DNA of 64,000 bases from Bacteroidales bacterium UBA6397 (GTDB lineage: Bacteria; Bacteroidota; Bacteroidia; Bacteroidales; UBA932). This document shows, piece after piece, positions 1 to 8,764 of the stretch. A program made the position numbers and the translations under genes. The stretch is taken from positions 62,001-126,000 of the forward strand of contig DJQB01000036.1 of NCBI GenBank assembly GCA_002439875.1, in the 5' to 3' direction. A model generated the notes under the pieces. It saw only the letters and a list, made by a program, of their open reading frames with translations. It did not search any database and had not been told where the DNA came from. Position 1 is the stretch's first letter, and each line of letters opens with the position of its first letter.

Positions 1-118
1 GAACGGCATCTATTCAGAGTTCTTCAAGGCTCCGTTCCCTGCACGCTGCGCATTCGCAGTCAAGACTCTCCCGAAAGGAGCCCTCGTCGAGATCGAGTGC
101 GTCGCTGCCGCAGAGTAA
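1..118 (+). CDS. ridA: RidA family enamine/imine deaminase, C-terminal end only
   Basis: Only the last 38 codons lie in the window, in the frame starting at base 2 and stopping at TAA 116-118. The end matches the RidA/YjgF/UK114 C-terminus: an FPAR segment (the arginine that binds the carboxylate of the substrate in this family) followed by LPKGALVEIE, the last beta strand of the trimeric barrel. RidA hydrolyses reactive 2-aminoacrylate and related enamines to 2-oxoacids in the cytoplasm. The stop is followed by a hairpin with a T-rich tail. The assignment rests on the conserved C-terminal third only. Confidence 0.85.
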   Translation, partial: NGIYSEFFKAPFPARCAFAVKTLPKGALVEIECVAAAE

Positions 119-148
119 AAGAATCACAGGTAGTGTCAAATTATAATA

Positions 149-196
149 TATCGGGTGCAAGAAGATGGATTCTGCACCCGATACATTATTTTTTCT
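149..196 (+). terminator. Rho-independent terminator after ridA
   Basis: Perfect 11-bp arms (149-159 with 173-183, core CGGGTGCA/TGCACCCG) around a 13-nt loop, followed by a T-rich run at 188-195. It lies 31 bases after the ridA stop. Confidence 0.8.
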
Positions 197-200
197 GAGC

Positions 201-233
201 TTCGGGTGCAGAACAGATTCTTTCGCACCCGAA
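201..233. repeat. Second hairpin related to the ridA terminator
   Basis: Arms TTCGGGTGC (201-209) and GCACCCGAA (225-233). Arms and loop resemble the hairpin at 149-183, so the two look like diverged copies of one unit. It lies 3' of the efflux operon on the minus strand but has no T-run in that direction, so it may serve as an mRNA end or be a repeat unit. Confidence 0.6.
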
Positions 234-252
234 ACAAACTGATTAGTCTGGC

Positions 253-1455
253 CTATAGCTCCACGGCATTCAGTTGGGCGAGTGCCTGATGGTAATCTCG
301 TTCGGCTGTGAGGGTCTGCTCAAGGGCTTCGTAGTACTGGTCGGTCTCGACAAGATATTCAATCATCGAGATCTCGCCTTTGGACTGGGCGGTCAACAGG
401 TAATCCCGGCTGCCGGTTTCGCTAAGGGAGGCACGCATCAGTTCGGAATTGGCCTTGAGGCTGGCGGCACGGTTGTACTGGACCAACAGGTCGAAATAGA
501 ACTGCTGCTCAGCGGCTACTTTGCGGGACTCTGCTGCGGCTATTTTCGCGCGTGATTGCTTGACCTTGTTGGCGTTGCTCCATAGAGGAATATTCACGCC
601 CACGGTCACACCCCTGAACTTGTCGGCTGTGGTGAGCTCACTCATGTAGCCGACGGTGAGTTCCGGCACCCAGGCGGTCTTGTCGATGGACAGCTGCTTC
701 TGGCCAAGCGTAACCTCCTGACGGACATATTCCAGGACAGGGTTCTTCTGCGAGGCGGACTCGTACCAAGAATCGAAATCAGCCGGTAGGTTTTCGGCAA
801 GCCCGTAGTCGCAATCCTCAAGAGCGACATCTTGACCTCCGTTCAAGGATTTCAAGGTCGCCATGAGAGTCTGCCTTTCGACTTCCACCTGTGAGATCTG
901 GCCGCGAACGGTTGTCAGATGCACCTTAGCTTTGTTTAGGTCGAGCACGTTGGCTCCTCCGGCTTTCAGCCTTTTCTCGAATGAGGTGACGAGGGTCTGG
1001 GCCTGTTCGAGATGGGTTGAGAGCTCGGCCTTCAGTGCGTTGTAGTAGATGAGGTCAATGCAGGCGTGCTTGGCTTCCAAGAGTACGTTTAGCCGTTCGG
1101 ACTTGTACCTAAGGGCGGACATCTCGTTCTGACCGGCAACCTGTCTGGATTTCATTCCGGTAAGAGTCGCCACATCGAAAGCCTGGGTGACACGGAAGTC
1201 TCGTCTGTTTCCTATTCCGTCAGCGCCCCACAAGTAGTTGAACTCGAATTCGGGGTTCTCCAAAAGAACACGGGAACGGTTCTCGATCTTCTCGGCATCA
1301 GCTTCGGCTGCCGCGGCTTTGAGTTGCGGGTTGTTCGCCTCGATCTGCCGAAGGATGGTCTCGGTAGAGGTCTGAGCCGAAGCTGCGAAAGCGGTTGCGG
1401 CGCAAATGTAGAGAGCCAACAGTAATTTATTTGTGTTCAAATACTTCATATTCAT
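253..1455 (-). CDS. TolC-family outer-membrane efflux protein (CusC-like)
   Basis: A 400-residue outer-membrane channel of the TolC/CusC family. There is a signal peptide (hydrophobic stretch ending AASAQ), then two repeats rich in coiled-coil helices, as expected for the periplasmic tunnel. It is the last gene of a three-gene metal RND operon: its first ATG overlaps the TGA of the inner-membrane pump upstream (ATGA). A second in-frame ATG six bases further in (1449) gives the more usual start MKYLN and is preceded by GAAT, a context seen at many starts here, so 1449 may be the true start. Metal specificity cannot be read from this subunit. Confidence 0.88.
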   Translation of the reverse strand: MNMKYLNTNKLLLALYICAATAFAASAQTSTETILRQIEANNPQLKAAAAEADAEKIENRSRVLLENPEFEFNYLWGADGIGNRRDFRVTQAFDVATLTGMKSRQVAGQNEMSALRYKSERLNVLLEAKHACIDLIYYNALKAELSTHLEQAQTLVTSFEKRLKAGGANVLDLNKAKVHLTTVRGQISQVEVERQTLMATLKSLNGGQDVALEDCDYGLAENLPADFDSWYESASQKNPVLEYVRQEVTLGQKQLSIDKTAWVPELTVGYMSELTTADKFRGVTVGVNIPLWSNANKVKQSRAKIAAAESRKVAAEQQFYFDLLVQYNRAASLKANSELMRASLSETGSRDYLLTAQSKGEISMIEYLVETDQYYEALEQTLTAERDYHQALAQLNAVEL

Positions 1456-4400
1456 TTCTTTTTGGAATTGATAAGATAAATCACAGGCACGACAAATCCG
1501 TTCAGCAGTGTGGATGAGAAAAGTCCTCCGAGGATCACCTTGGCCATAGGGGACTGGATCTCATTGCCTGGAAGGTCGCCTCCGAGAGCGAGCGGAAGCA
1601 GTGCGAGGGCTGAGGTGATGGCGGTCATGAGAATAGGATTCAACCTGTCCAGCGAGCCGATCATCACGGATTCTTCATGCGAATGTCCCTGCGAGGTCAG
1701 CACGTTGTACCTGTCAATCAGCAGCATGCCGTTACGGGTCGCGATGCCGAACAGCGAGATGAAGCCGATGATGGCCGGAATGCTCAGGATTCCGTCGGTG
1801 AAGAATATGGCGAACACGCCACCGATGAGCGCCAGCGGCAGATTCAGCAGCACCACAAGCGATTGCGAGATGTTCTTGAACTCCCCGTACAGAAGCATGA
1901 AGATGATGAATATACTGAATATGCTCACGAGGGCTATGGTCTTGGATGCCCTCTCTTCGCTTTCGAACTGTCCACCGTACTCAATATGGTAGCCTTCAGG
2001 CAGTTCGATGTTCTCGGCTATCTTCTCTCTGATGGCTCCGACAGCCTTGGCGAGTTCTCCGCCGGTTGCGTTGCATGAGACGACCAGTTTTCGGCTGACG
2101 TTCTCCCTGTTGATCGTGTTCGGCCCGGCGGCTGACTTGATGTCCGCCACGTAGGAGAGCGGAACTTTCTTACCGTCGCCAGTGTCGATGGTGAGGTCGG
2201 AGAGCCTCTCGATTGTCGAGCGGGCGTCATCATTGACCTTCAGCGTCAGATCAAACGAGCGGTTGCCCTCATAGACTGTGGAGACGACCTCGCCTTCCAT
2301 CATCACCCTCACAAACCCGGAGAACTCCGGAAGGGATATTCCGTAACGGGCGAGCATCTCCCGCTTCGGGGTGATGTTCAGTTCCGGTCTTTCGACCTGC
2401 TGCTCCACATTGATGTCGGCGATGCCTTCAACTCCTGAGATCGAAGTCTTGATCTTCTGTCCGATCTCGTACATCTTGTTGAGGTCCGAGCCGAACAGCT
2501 TGATGGCGATGTTGGCCTTGGTTCCGGATAGCATCGCATCGATTCTGTGCGAGATAGGCCCACCGATCTCAATGTTCACTCCAGGAAGCACAGCCAGCTT
2601 CCCCCGGACCTCGTCGGTCAGTTGCTTTCTGGTTTTCCTGCCGAGTTCAAACGGACATTCGAACTCTGAACTGTTCACTCCGAAAGCGTGCTCGTCAAGC
2701 TCGGCGCGGCCTGTCTTGCGGCCAACGGTCTTGATCTCCGGGATGCTGAGCAGTAGTTCCTCTGCCGTGCGTCCCATCCGGTCGGACTCCTCCAAGGATA
2801 TTCCCGGAACGGTGCTGACAGAGATCGTGAAGGAGCCTTCGTTGAATGCCGGGAGGAAACTTCCGCCGAGGGTGAAGAACATCGCCACAGCCGCGATCAG
2901 CAGCGCTCCGACACCGCCTATAACGCTCTTTTTATGACCGATTGACCAACGGAGAGCCTTCTCGTAGTACTTTTTCAGCCAACGGACCAGTGCAGGTTCC
3001 CGTCCGGTCTTGTCGCTGTTCTGGGAGCCGAGAAGGAAACTGCTGAGGACAGGGGTGACCGTCAGAGCCACAAGCGTGGAGGCCATCAACGAGATGATGA
3101 ACGTGATTCCCAACGGCTTGAGCATCCTGCCTTCCATTCCGGAAAGGAAGAACAGCGGCAGGAAACTGGCGATGATGATCAGCGTGGAGTTGAGCATAGG
3201 CATACGGACTTCCTTCGAGGCCTCATAGACCACTTTGACGACGCTTTCACGCTCACTCTCTGGCTTTTCACGATTCTGCCGCAATCGCTTGAACACATTC
3301 TCCACATCCACGATCGAGTCGTCCACAAGCGAGCCGATGGCGATGGCGATGCCTCCGAGACTCATCGTGTTGATCGTAAGGCCCATCCAACGGATTGCCA
3401 GCAGCGAGAACACAATGGAAAGCGGAATGGAGATGAGTGAGATTATGGTTGTGCGCCAGTTCATCAGGAATATGAACAGTACGATGATCACGAATATCGC
3501 GCCCTCGATCAAGGACTTCTTCACGTTGTCGATCGAACTTTCGATGAAACGGGACTGACGGAATATCTGAGAGTTGATCTTGACATCGCCTGGCAGGTTT
3601 GCCTTCAGCTCCTCAAGAGCGTTGTCCAGTTTTCCGGTAAGAGCCAGCGTATTTGTGTTCGGCTGTTTGGTGACGGTCAGCAGCACGGCCGGCTTGCCAT
3701 CGTTGGAAGCCAGTCCGAGAACCGGAGTCTTGGGACCGATACGCACGTCGGCGATCGCGTCAAGTGTGACAGGGAGGCCCTTCTCGGAGGTCTTCACCAC
3801 AGCCTTCTTCAGTTCGTCTATGTCGTAGGTGGACAGAAGACCACGGACGATATATTCATTGCCGTATTCATAAAGAATACCACCGGAGGCGTTCTGGTTC
3901 ATTCCTTTGACAGCGTAGATGACCTCGTCCATCGAGACTCCGTGGCGGCGCATTTTTCCAGGGTCCATAAGGATTTGATATTCCTTGATGTCCCCGCCCA
4001 TCACCGCGACCTGGGCCACTCCTCCGGTAGAGAGAAGTCTTGGCCTGATGGTCCAGTCGGCTATCGTGCGGAGATCCTGCATTGAGGTCGTGTCTGCGGT
4101 CAGGCCGATGATCATCAGCTCACCGAGGATGGAAGCCTGAGGGCCGAGGGTCGGATTCCCGACATTTTCCGGAAGGTCGGCCCCAACCATCGCTATCTTT
4201 TCGGAAACGATCTGGCGGGCTTTGTAAATGTCTGTTCCCCAGTCGAATTCGATGTTGACTATAGAGAATCCGGTGGCAGATGAAGAGCGAACCCTGCGGA
4301 CGTCGGTCGCTCCGTTGACGGCTGTCTCGATAGGGAAGGTCACGAGCCTTTCGACCTCTTCGGGAGCCATGCCCTCAGCTTCTGTCATCACCACGACCGT

Positions 4401-4562
4401 CGGGGCGTTCAGATCCGGGAACACATCGACTTCCGTGTGCATTGTTGAATATATTCCCGCCACAAGGCAGAGTGCTGCGATCACAAGGATCACCATGCGG
4501 TTGTTGAGCGAGAACCGAATGATTCCGTTCAACAGTCCGTTTTCGTGTTTGAGCTGTTCCAT
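1452..4562 (-). CDS. CusA/CzcA-family heavy-metal RND efflux pump
   Basis: A 1036-residue inner-membrane proton-driven pump, full length for the HME-RND family. The first transmembrane helix is at about residues 15-35, followed by a large periplasmic loop; a block of helices in the middle carries LVDDSIVDVEN, the helix-4 region holding proton-relay acidic residues; a second loop and a second helix block follow, with the typical GNEIQSPMA stretch near the end. It exports metal from periplasm or cytoplasm through the adaptor and TolC channel encoded on either side (4-nt gap upstream, 4-nt overlap downstream). Whether it carries Cu/Ag or divalent Zn/Co/Ni is not decided by sequence; the His-rich adaptor is compatible with either. 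Confidence 0.92.
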   Translation of the reverse strand: MEQLKHENGLLNGIIRFSLNNRMVILVIAALCLVAGIYSTMHTEVDVFPDLNAPTVVVMTEAEGMAPEEVERLVTFPIETAVNGATDVRRVRSSSATGFSIVNIEFDWGTDIYKARQIVSEKIAMVGADLPENVGNPTLGPQASILGELMIIGLTADTTSMQDLRTIADWTIRPRLLSTGGVAQVAVMGGDIKEYQILMDPGKMRRHGVSMDEVIYAVKGMNQNASGGILYEYGNEYIVRGLLSTYDIDELKKAVVKTSEKGLPVTLDAIADVRIGPKTPVLGLASNDGKPAVLLTVTKQPNTNTLALTGKLDNALEELKANLPGDVKINSQIFRQSRFIESSIDNVKKSLIEGAIFVIIVLFIFLMNWRTTIISLISIPLSIVFSLLAIRWMGLTINTMSLGGIAIAIGSLVDDSIVDVENVFKRLRQNREKPESERESVVKVVYEASKEVRMPMLNSTLIIIASFLPLFFLSGMEGRMLKPLGITFIISLMASTLVALTVTPVLSSFLLGSQNSDKTGREPALVRWLKKYYEKALRWSIGHKKSVIGGVGALLIAAVAMFFTLGGSFLPAFNEGSFTISVSTVPGISLEESDRMGRTAEELLLSIPEIKTVGRKTGRAELDEHAFGVNSSEFECPFELGRKTRKQLTDEVRGKLAVLPGVNIEIGGPISHRIDAMLSGTKANIAIKLFGSDLNKMYEIGQKIKTSISGVEGIADINVEQQVERPELNITPKREMLARYGISLPEFSGFVRVMMEGEVVSTVYEGNRSFDLTLKVNDDARSTIERLSDLTIDTGDGKKVPLSYVADIKSAAGPNTINRENVSRKLVVSCNATGGELAKAVGAIREKIAENIELPEGYHIEYGGQFESEERASKTIALVSIFSIFIIFMLLYGEFKNISQSLVVLLNLPLALIGGVFAIFFTDGILSIPAIIGFISLFGIATRNGMLLIDRYNVLTSQGHSHEESVMIGSLDRLNPILMTAITSALALLPLALGGDLPGNEIQSPMAKVILGGLFSSTLLNGFVVPVIYLINSKKK

Positions 4563-4566
4563 AGGA

Positions 4567-5790
4567 CTAATGACTGTGTGTGTGACCAGCAGGAACAGCG
4601 GTTACGGATGCGAGTTTTACCTGGACGGCACCGGTTGCGACTACCGCTTCTCCCTCCTTCAATCCACTCTTGACCAGAACTCTCTGCCCGTCGGACTGTC
4701 CGAGCTTGACCTCGCGCTTGAAAAATCCGGTCGCATCGTGCTGTACAAAGACGTAGTGGATTCCCTGATCCTCGACAACAGCGCTGATTGGAACACTGAT
4801 GGCCTTAGAGGTGTTCGAGGATTTCAGGAATATGTCAACGTAGGAGCCGGCGACCAAATCTCCCTTGTTGTCAAACTCGAATGTCACGGGAATATAATAG
4901 TCTCCGTCAGAGGCCTTTCCGTAGCCGAGCAACCTGCCGCCAAGTTCTTTAAGGCTGTAGGCCTCATCGCTGTAGGATGTCGAGAAGTTTGCGTCTTTTA
5001 TGCCGCTGAGCAATCCGTAGTACTTCTCGGACACATCAGCGCGGAGCCTCAGCCTTCTGTTCTGGCTGACAACAGCTATCGGAGTGCCTGTCTCCACATA
5101 GTCACCTTGGCTGACTGAAAGTTTCTTGATGAATCCACCGAGCGGGGACGTGACACTGACATTTCCGTCCTTTGTCGTGCCGGACGCCAACGCGTCATAC
5201 TCGGCCTTGGCCTGCTCGAATGCCAACTTGCTTTGATCCAAGTGGCTTTCGCTGACGATGTTGTCTTTGCTCAGCTGAACATCTCGTTCATATTCCTTCT
5301 TGGCGGTCTCATAAACAGCTTTCGCCTTTGCCAGCTGGTCGCCACCACCGAGTTCCTTAGAGGATATTGTCGCTATGAGAACTCCTTTACCTACGGCTGA
5401 TCCTTCTGTCAGTCTCCCGAAACTGATGACACCGGAAGTTTTCGCGACAACCGTCATTTCGTCACCCATAGCCGGGAGGATCTGTCCGCTTGTGTGGATC
5501 ACCTCAGCGAAATCCCCGACGGACACTGTGTCTGTCGTGATTCCGAATGTATTCTGGCGCTCAAGGCTCACCTCGATCTCACCGTTGTGACTGTGCCCTT
5601 CGTGGCCGTGCTCCGCTTCCCCAGTGTGACCGTGGCCTTCGTGATCCTCGGCTCCGTGACCGTGTCCTTCATGGTCGTGACCCTCACAAGCCTCGGTGCC
5701 GTGGCCATGCCCATGGCCTTCATGTGAATGGTTGCCGCATCCCGCCAGAATCGCGCAGAATGCCATTGATAATAGTATTGTTCTTTTCAT
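4567..5790 (-). CDS. RND periplasmic adaptor lipoprotein with His-rich N-terminus (CusB-like)
   Basis: A 407-residue membrane-fusion protein. A lipoprotein signal (ILAGC lipobox, cysteine at about residue 18) is followed by roughly 50 residues built almost only of His, Gly, Glu and Asp in HGH/HEGH units, an evident metal-binding segment. Barrel-sandwich, alpha-hairpin (about 150-200) and beta-barrel domains of the HlyD/CusB type follow, and the protein ends in HTHSH. It bridges the inner-membrane pump and the TolC channel and probably hands metal over. First gene of the pump operon; two hairpins separate it from the small His/Cys-rich gene upstream on the same strand. Confidence 0.9.
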   Translation of the reverse strand: MKRTILLSMAFCAILAGCGNHSHEGHGHGHGTEACEGHDHEGHGHGAEDHEGHGHTGEAEHGHEGHSHNGEIEVSLERQNTFGITTDTVSVGDFAEVIHTSGQILPAMGDEMTVVAKTSGVISFGRLTEGSAVGKGVLIATISSKELGGGDQLAKAKAVYETAKKEYERDVQLSKDNIVSESHLDQSKLAFEQAKAEYDALASGTTKDGNVSVTSPLGGFIKKLSVSQGDYVETGTPIAVVSQNRRLRLRADVSEKYYGLLSGIKDANFSTSYSDEAYSLKELGGRLLGYGKASDGDYYIPVTFEFDNKGDLVAGSYVDIFLKSSNTSKAISVPISAVVEDQGIHYVFVQHDATGFFKREVKLGQSDGQRVLVKSGLKEGEAVVATGAVQVKLASVTAVPAGHTHSH

Positions 5791-5816
5791 CTGATTGATT
5801 TGTTATTTCATAAACG

Positions 5817-5892
5817 GTGCGTAAATCCCTACGATTCACGCACAAATTGACCTAAATCTGACTCTCGTGCGTGACAATAGACTACACGCACG
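5817..5892. repeat. Pair of hairpins with GTGCGT/CGTGCG arms
   Basis: Hairpin one: 5817-5827 with 5833-5843 (GTGCGT...ACGCAC, with AATC/GATT extending the stem). Hairpin two: CGTGCGTG 5866-5873 with CACGCACG 5885-5892. Both lie in the 121-bp gap between the small His/Cys-rich gene and the efflux adaptor gene. Similar arms occur after purN (33157-33235). Confidence 0.6.
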
Positions 5893-5911
5893 AATGAAGG
5901 TTGGTTGAAAA

Positions 5912-6328
5912 TTATGCCGCTACCGGAGGGGCGTTGGAAGCCGCTGAAGAGACCAGCGGCTGCACGACCATGGGTATGAGATCCCCGGAAGCATATTCAA
6001 AGACAGTGCTTTCGAGATTGCTTGTCAATAGGTTGGAAAGAATCGCCAGAATCGGGAATATGTTGGTTCCTTCGATGCCGAAGTCTTGGTGGTCGATTTG
6101 CAGCCTCTCCGACGGGCAGTACTGCTTGTGCGCCACGCAATGGCTTTCGTCCTGATTGTGGTTCGCGTCCGAATGGTGTGTGTGCTCATCGTCACAGCAA
6201 CCGTCCATCCCGCAGACCTCCTCAACAATGCAGATCATAGTCTCATGGTGATGGTGCGGCAGCACAGTCGCCAGCGTCACCATCATCATCGCCAAGAAGA
6301 TCGGCACTATGGACAGTTTTCTCAACAT
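5912..6328 (-). CDS. Small His/Cys-rich exported protein upstream of the metal pump (DUF6769-like)
   Basis: About 138 residues from the start chosen at MLRKLS (6328), which begins directly with a hydrophobic signal segment; an ATG 24 bases further up adds only an unlikely prefix. After the signal come HHHHE, a cysteine cluster with CCDDEH, and HTHHSDANHNQDESHC, all suited to metal binding, then a hydrophobic stretch and a proline/alanine-rich end. I associate such short proteins with Bacteroidota Cus/Czc operons (DUF6769-type), from memory rather than by search. The position just ahead of the pump suggests a periplasmic metal sensor, chaperone or buffer. Confidence 0.6.
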   Translation of the reverse strand: MLRKLSIVPIFLAMMMVTLATVLPHHHHETMICIVEEVCGMDGCCDDEHTHHSDANHNQDESHCVAHKQYCPSERLQIDHQDFGIEGTNIFPILAILSNLLTSNLESTVFEYASGDLIPMVVQPLVSSAASNAPPVAA

Positions 6329-6390
6329 AATGTCATTCAGACAACAAGGCAAATTTAGTAATTATTTCTGAATATGAAAACTGCAGTAAT

Positions 6391-6516
6391 CCCCTTTTGG
6401 GTGATGCCGGCTCCCGAAGAGGGAGGTCGTGAGCGATTTATGAAGGTCCAGTGGACCTTCATAGCGAGCAGCACTTCAGCGGGGAGGATCACCCATAGGG
6501 GCTGTCACGAAGTGAC
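6391..6516. repeat. REP-like nested palindromic element
   Basis: Outer arms: CCCC then GGGTGAT-x-CC-xx-CTCCC (6391-6415) pair with GGGGAGGATCACCC and GGGG (6481-6501). Inside is a perfect 12-bp inverted repeat, TATGAAGGTCCA 6439-6450 and TGGACCTTCATA 6452-6463, separated by one base. Smaller hairpins CTCCC/GGGAG (6411-6425) and GTCAC-GAA-GTGAC (6504-6516) flank it. It fills the gap after the NfnB-like gene and carries no reading frame of note. It may act as transcript end or be a mobile intergenic repeat. Confidence 0.65.
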
Positions 6517-6536
6517 TGGGGAGGGGTATATCTCAG

Positions 6537-7922
6537 TTACTTGGAACTGAGATATTCATCAATTGCGGCAGCGGCCTTGCGTCCGGCTCCCATGGCGAGG
6601 ATGACGGTTGCGGCTCCGGTGACCGCGTCTCCACCAGCAAAGATGCCTTCTCTTGTGGTCCGGCCTTCCGAATCGGCCTCAAGACCTCCGCGACGGGTGG
6701 CCTGAAGACCCTTTGTGGTGTTGACGATCAGCGGATTTGGTGCGGTACCAAGAGCCATGATTACTGTCTCGGTCGGAATTTCGAACTCTGACCCTGGAAT
6801 TGGAATAGGGGAGCGGCGACCGCTGGCGTCAGGCTCACCGAGCTCCATTCTTATGCACTTGATGGCCCTTACCCAACCTTTTTCATCTCCGAGAATCTCC
6901 ACAGGATTGGTCAACATCTGAAAATCAATGCCTTCCTCCTTGGCGTGATGAACCTCCTCCTTTCTGGCAGGAAGCTCGTTCTCTGTACGGCGGTAGACAA
7001 TTGTTGTCTCTGCACCGAGTCTCAATGCGGTTCTTGCGGCATCCATCGCCACGTTTCCGCCACCTACGACGCAGCATTTCTTACCGGCGTGGATCGGGGT
7101 CAGATAATCCTCTCTGAAAGCCTTCATCAGATTGTTTCTCGTCAGGAACTCGTTGGCGGAGAACACTCCGTTGAGGTTCTCGCCGGGGATGCCCATAAAC
7201 TTCGGCAGACCGGCTCCGGTGCCTACGAACACGGCCTTGAAGCCTTCCTTGTCCATCAGCTGGTCGATTGTGACAGTCCTTCCGACAATTACATCGGTCT
7301 CTATCTTGACCCCCAGAGCCTTGACTGAATCAATCTCGCGCTTGAGGACAGTGTCTTTCGGAAGCCTGAACTCCGGTATTCCATATTCAAGGACACCTCC
7401 TGCTTTGTGAAGGGCTTCGAAGATGGTGACATCGTAGCCTTTCTTGGCGAGGTCTGAGGCGCAGGCCAGGCCGGCAGGGCCTGATCCGATGATGGCCACC
7501 TTGATTCCTCCGGTCACTTCGACAGGCTTGGCGGCCGCTTTTGTCTCAGCCGTGTGATCCGCCACAAACCTTTCGAGCTTTCCGATGGCCACAGGCTCAC
7601 CCTTTACTCCAAGGATACAACTGCCCTCGCACTGGCTTTCCTGCGGGCACACTCGTCCGCAGACTGCCGGAAGAGATGAGTCCTCGGCGATGATCGCCGC
7701 CGCCGCGTTGATGTCTCCCGTGGCGACCTTCGCGATGAAATCCGGAATTTTCACGCTGACCGGGCATGCCTGGACGCAGCGTGGATTCTTGCAGTGAAGG
7801 CATCTGGAAGCCTCTGTCGTGGCCTCCTCAAGGTTGTAGCCGTAGCAGACCTCATCAAAATTATGCGCGCGAACCTTAGGATCCTGTTCGCGGACAGGTA
7901 CTCTTGGTATTCTCTGTGCCAT
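6537..7922 (-). CDS. NADPH:ferredoxin oxidoreductase large subunit / GltD-like (NfnB, SudA type)
   Basis: A 461-residue flavoprotein of the glutamate synthase small-subunit family. The N-terminal part has two cysteine groups for [4Fe-4S] clusters (CLHCKNPRCVQACP near residue 40; CGRVCPQESQCEGSC near 90), then an FAD dinucleotide fold (GSGPAGLACA near 150), an NADPH fold (VGGGNVAMDAARTA near 285) and a final FAD motif (FAGGDAVTGAATV). No glutamate synthase large subunit is nearby. It instead overlaps by one base (TAATG) the FAD/[2Fe-2S] subunit gene upstream, the arrangement of NfnAB and SudAB. Likely role: electron transfer between NADPH, NADH and ferredoxin in the cytoplasm. Confidence 0.88.
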   Translation of the reverse strand: MAQRIPRVPVREQDPKVRAHNFDEVCYGYNLEEATTEASRCLHCKNPRCVQACPVSVKIPDFIAKVATGDINAAAAIIAEDSSLPAVCGRVCPQESQCEGSCILGVKGEPVAIGKLERFVADHTAETKAAAKPVEVTGGIKVAIIGSGPAGLACASDLAKKGYDVTIFEALHKAGGVLEYGIPEFRLPKDTVLKREIDSVKALGVKIETDVIVGRTVTIDQLMDKEGFKAVFVGTGAGLPKFMGIPGENLNGVFSANEFLTRNNLMKAFREDYLTPIHAGKKCCVVGGGNVAMDAARTALRLGAETTIVYRRTENELPARKEEVHHAKEEGIDFQMLTNPVEILGDEKGWVRAIKCIRMELGEPDASGRRSPIPIPGSEFEIPTETVIMALGTAPNPLIVNTTKGLQATRRGGLEADSEGRTTREGIFAGGDAVTGAATVILAMGAGRKAAAAIDEYLSSK

Positions 7923-8764
7923 TATATTCCCATTTTAGATTTTTCCTCAGCCTCTTCGGTCTTGTACTGCCCAAGACGTCTCATAGCCTCATCGAAATCA
8001 ACATCGTAGCCGTTAAACTCAGGTCCGTCCACGCAGGCGAACTTTACTTTTCCCGCCACAGTCACGCGGCAGGCTCCGCACATTCCGGTGCCGTCCACCA
8101 TCAGCATGTTGAGGCTCACATCCTCCGGGATGCCGAGCTTCTTGCAGGTGAGCGTGCAGAACTTCATCATGATCATCGGACCTATGGACACGGCCTGGGT
8201 ATATTCCTTACCCTCGCTGACCAGTTTCTCAAGCAGTCCGGTGACCATTCCGTGAAATCCTTCCGAGCCGTCGTCGGTGCAGAGATAAAGGTTGTCGCAT
8301 GCCGAGGCCAGTTCCTCTTTGTAGATCAGCAGGTCCTTGGTCTTCGCTCCGATGATGACATCGACTGCGACGCCTCTCTCGTGCAGCCATTTCGCCTGTG
8401 GATAGACCGGAGCGGTTCCGACACCACCGGCGATGAATATGTACCTTTGTCCTTTCAGTTCCTCCTCTGTCTTGTCAACGAACGCGGAAGGGTTGCCCAA
8501 AGGACCCACGACATCGCTGAAGAACTCGCCCTCGGCCTTGGAGATGATCGCGGCGGAAGACGCTCCGATGAGTTGGGTGACGATTGTCACCGTGCCTGTC
8601 TCCCTGTTGTAGTCACTGATGGTAAGAGGTATCCGTTCGCCCTTCTCGTCGGAACGGACGATCAGAAACTGCCCCGGCTTGGCGGCCTCGGCAATCCTTG
8701 GAGCCGACACCACCATCTTGCAGATGTTCGGAGTCAGCATCACTCTTTCAAGAATCTTGAACAT
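7922..8764 (-). CDS. NAD/FAD-binding [2Fe-2S] oxidoreductase small subunit (NfnA, SudB type)
   Basis: A 280-residue protein related to dihydroorotate dehydrogenase electron-transfer subunit PyrK. It has an FAD-binding beta barrel (about 1-100), an NAD-binding fold (IAGGVGTAPVYPQAKWL at about 105-120) and a C-terminal cysteine set (GMCGACRVTV followed by FACVDGPEF) that binds a [2Fe-2S] cluster. It is translationally coupled to the GltD-like subunit downstream. Together they should form a bifurcating NADH-dependent ferredoxin:NADP oxidoreductase, fitting the ferredoxin-producing 2-oxoacid oxidoreductase at 19.9-22.5 kb. A sulfide dehydrogenase/polysulfide role is the main alternative. Confidence 0.86.
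   Translation of the reverse strand: MFKILERVMLTPNICKMVVSAPRIAEAAKPGQFLIVRSDEKGERIPLTISDYNRETGTVTIVTQLIGASSAAIISKAEGEFFSDVVGPLGNPSAFVDKTEEELKGQRYIFIAGGVGTAPVYPQAKWLHERGVAVDVIIGAKTKDLLIYKEELASACDNLYLCTDDGSEGFHGMVTGLLEKLVSEGKEYTQAVSIGPMIMMKFCTLTCKKLGIPEDVSLNMLMVDGTGMCGACRVTVAGKVKFACVDGPEFNGYDVDFDEAMRRLGQYKTEEAEEKSKMGI

Noticed and set aside
6537..7922. Glutamate synthase small subunit (gltD)
   Set aside because: No gltB nearby and a PyrK-like FAD/[2Fe-2S] gene overlaps it, so the NfnAB/SudAB reading is better.
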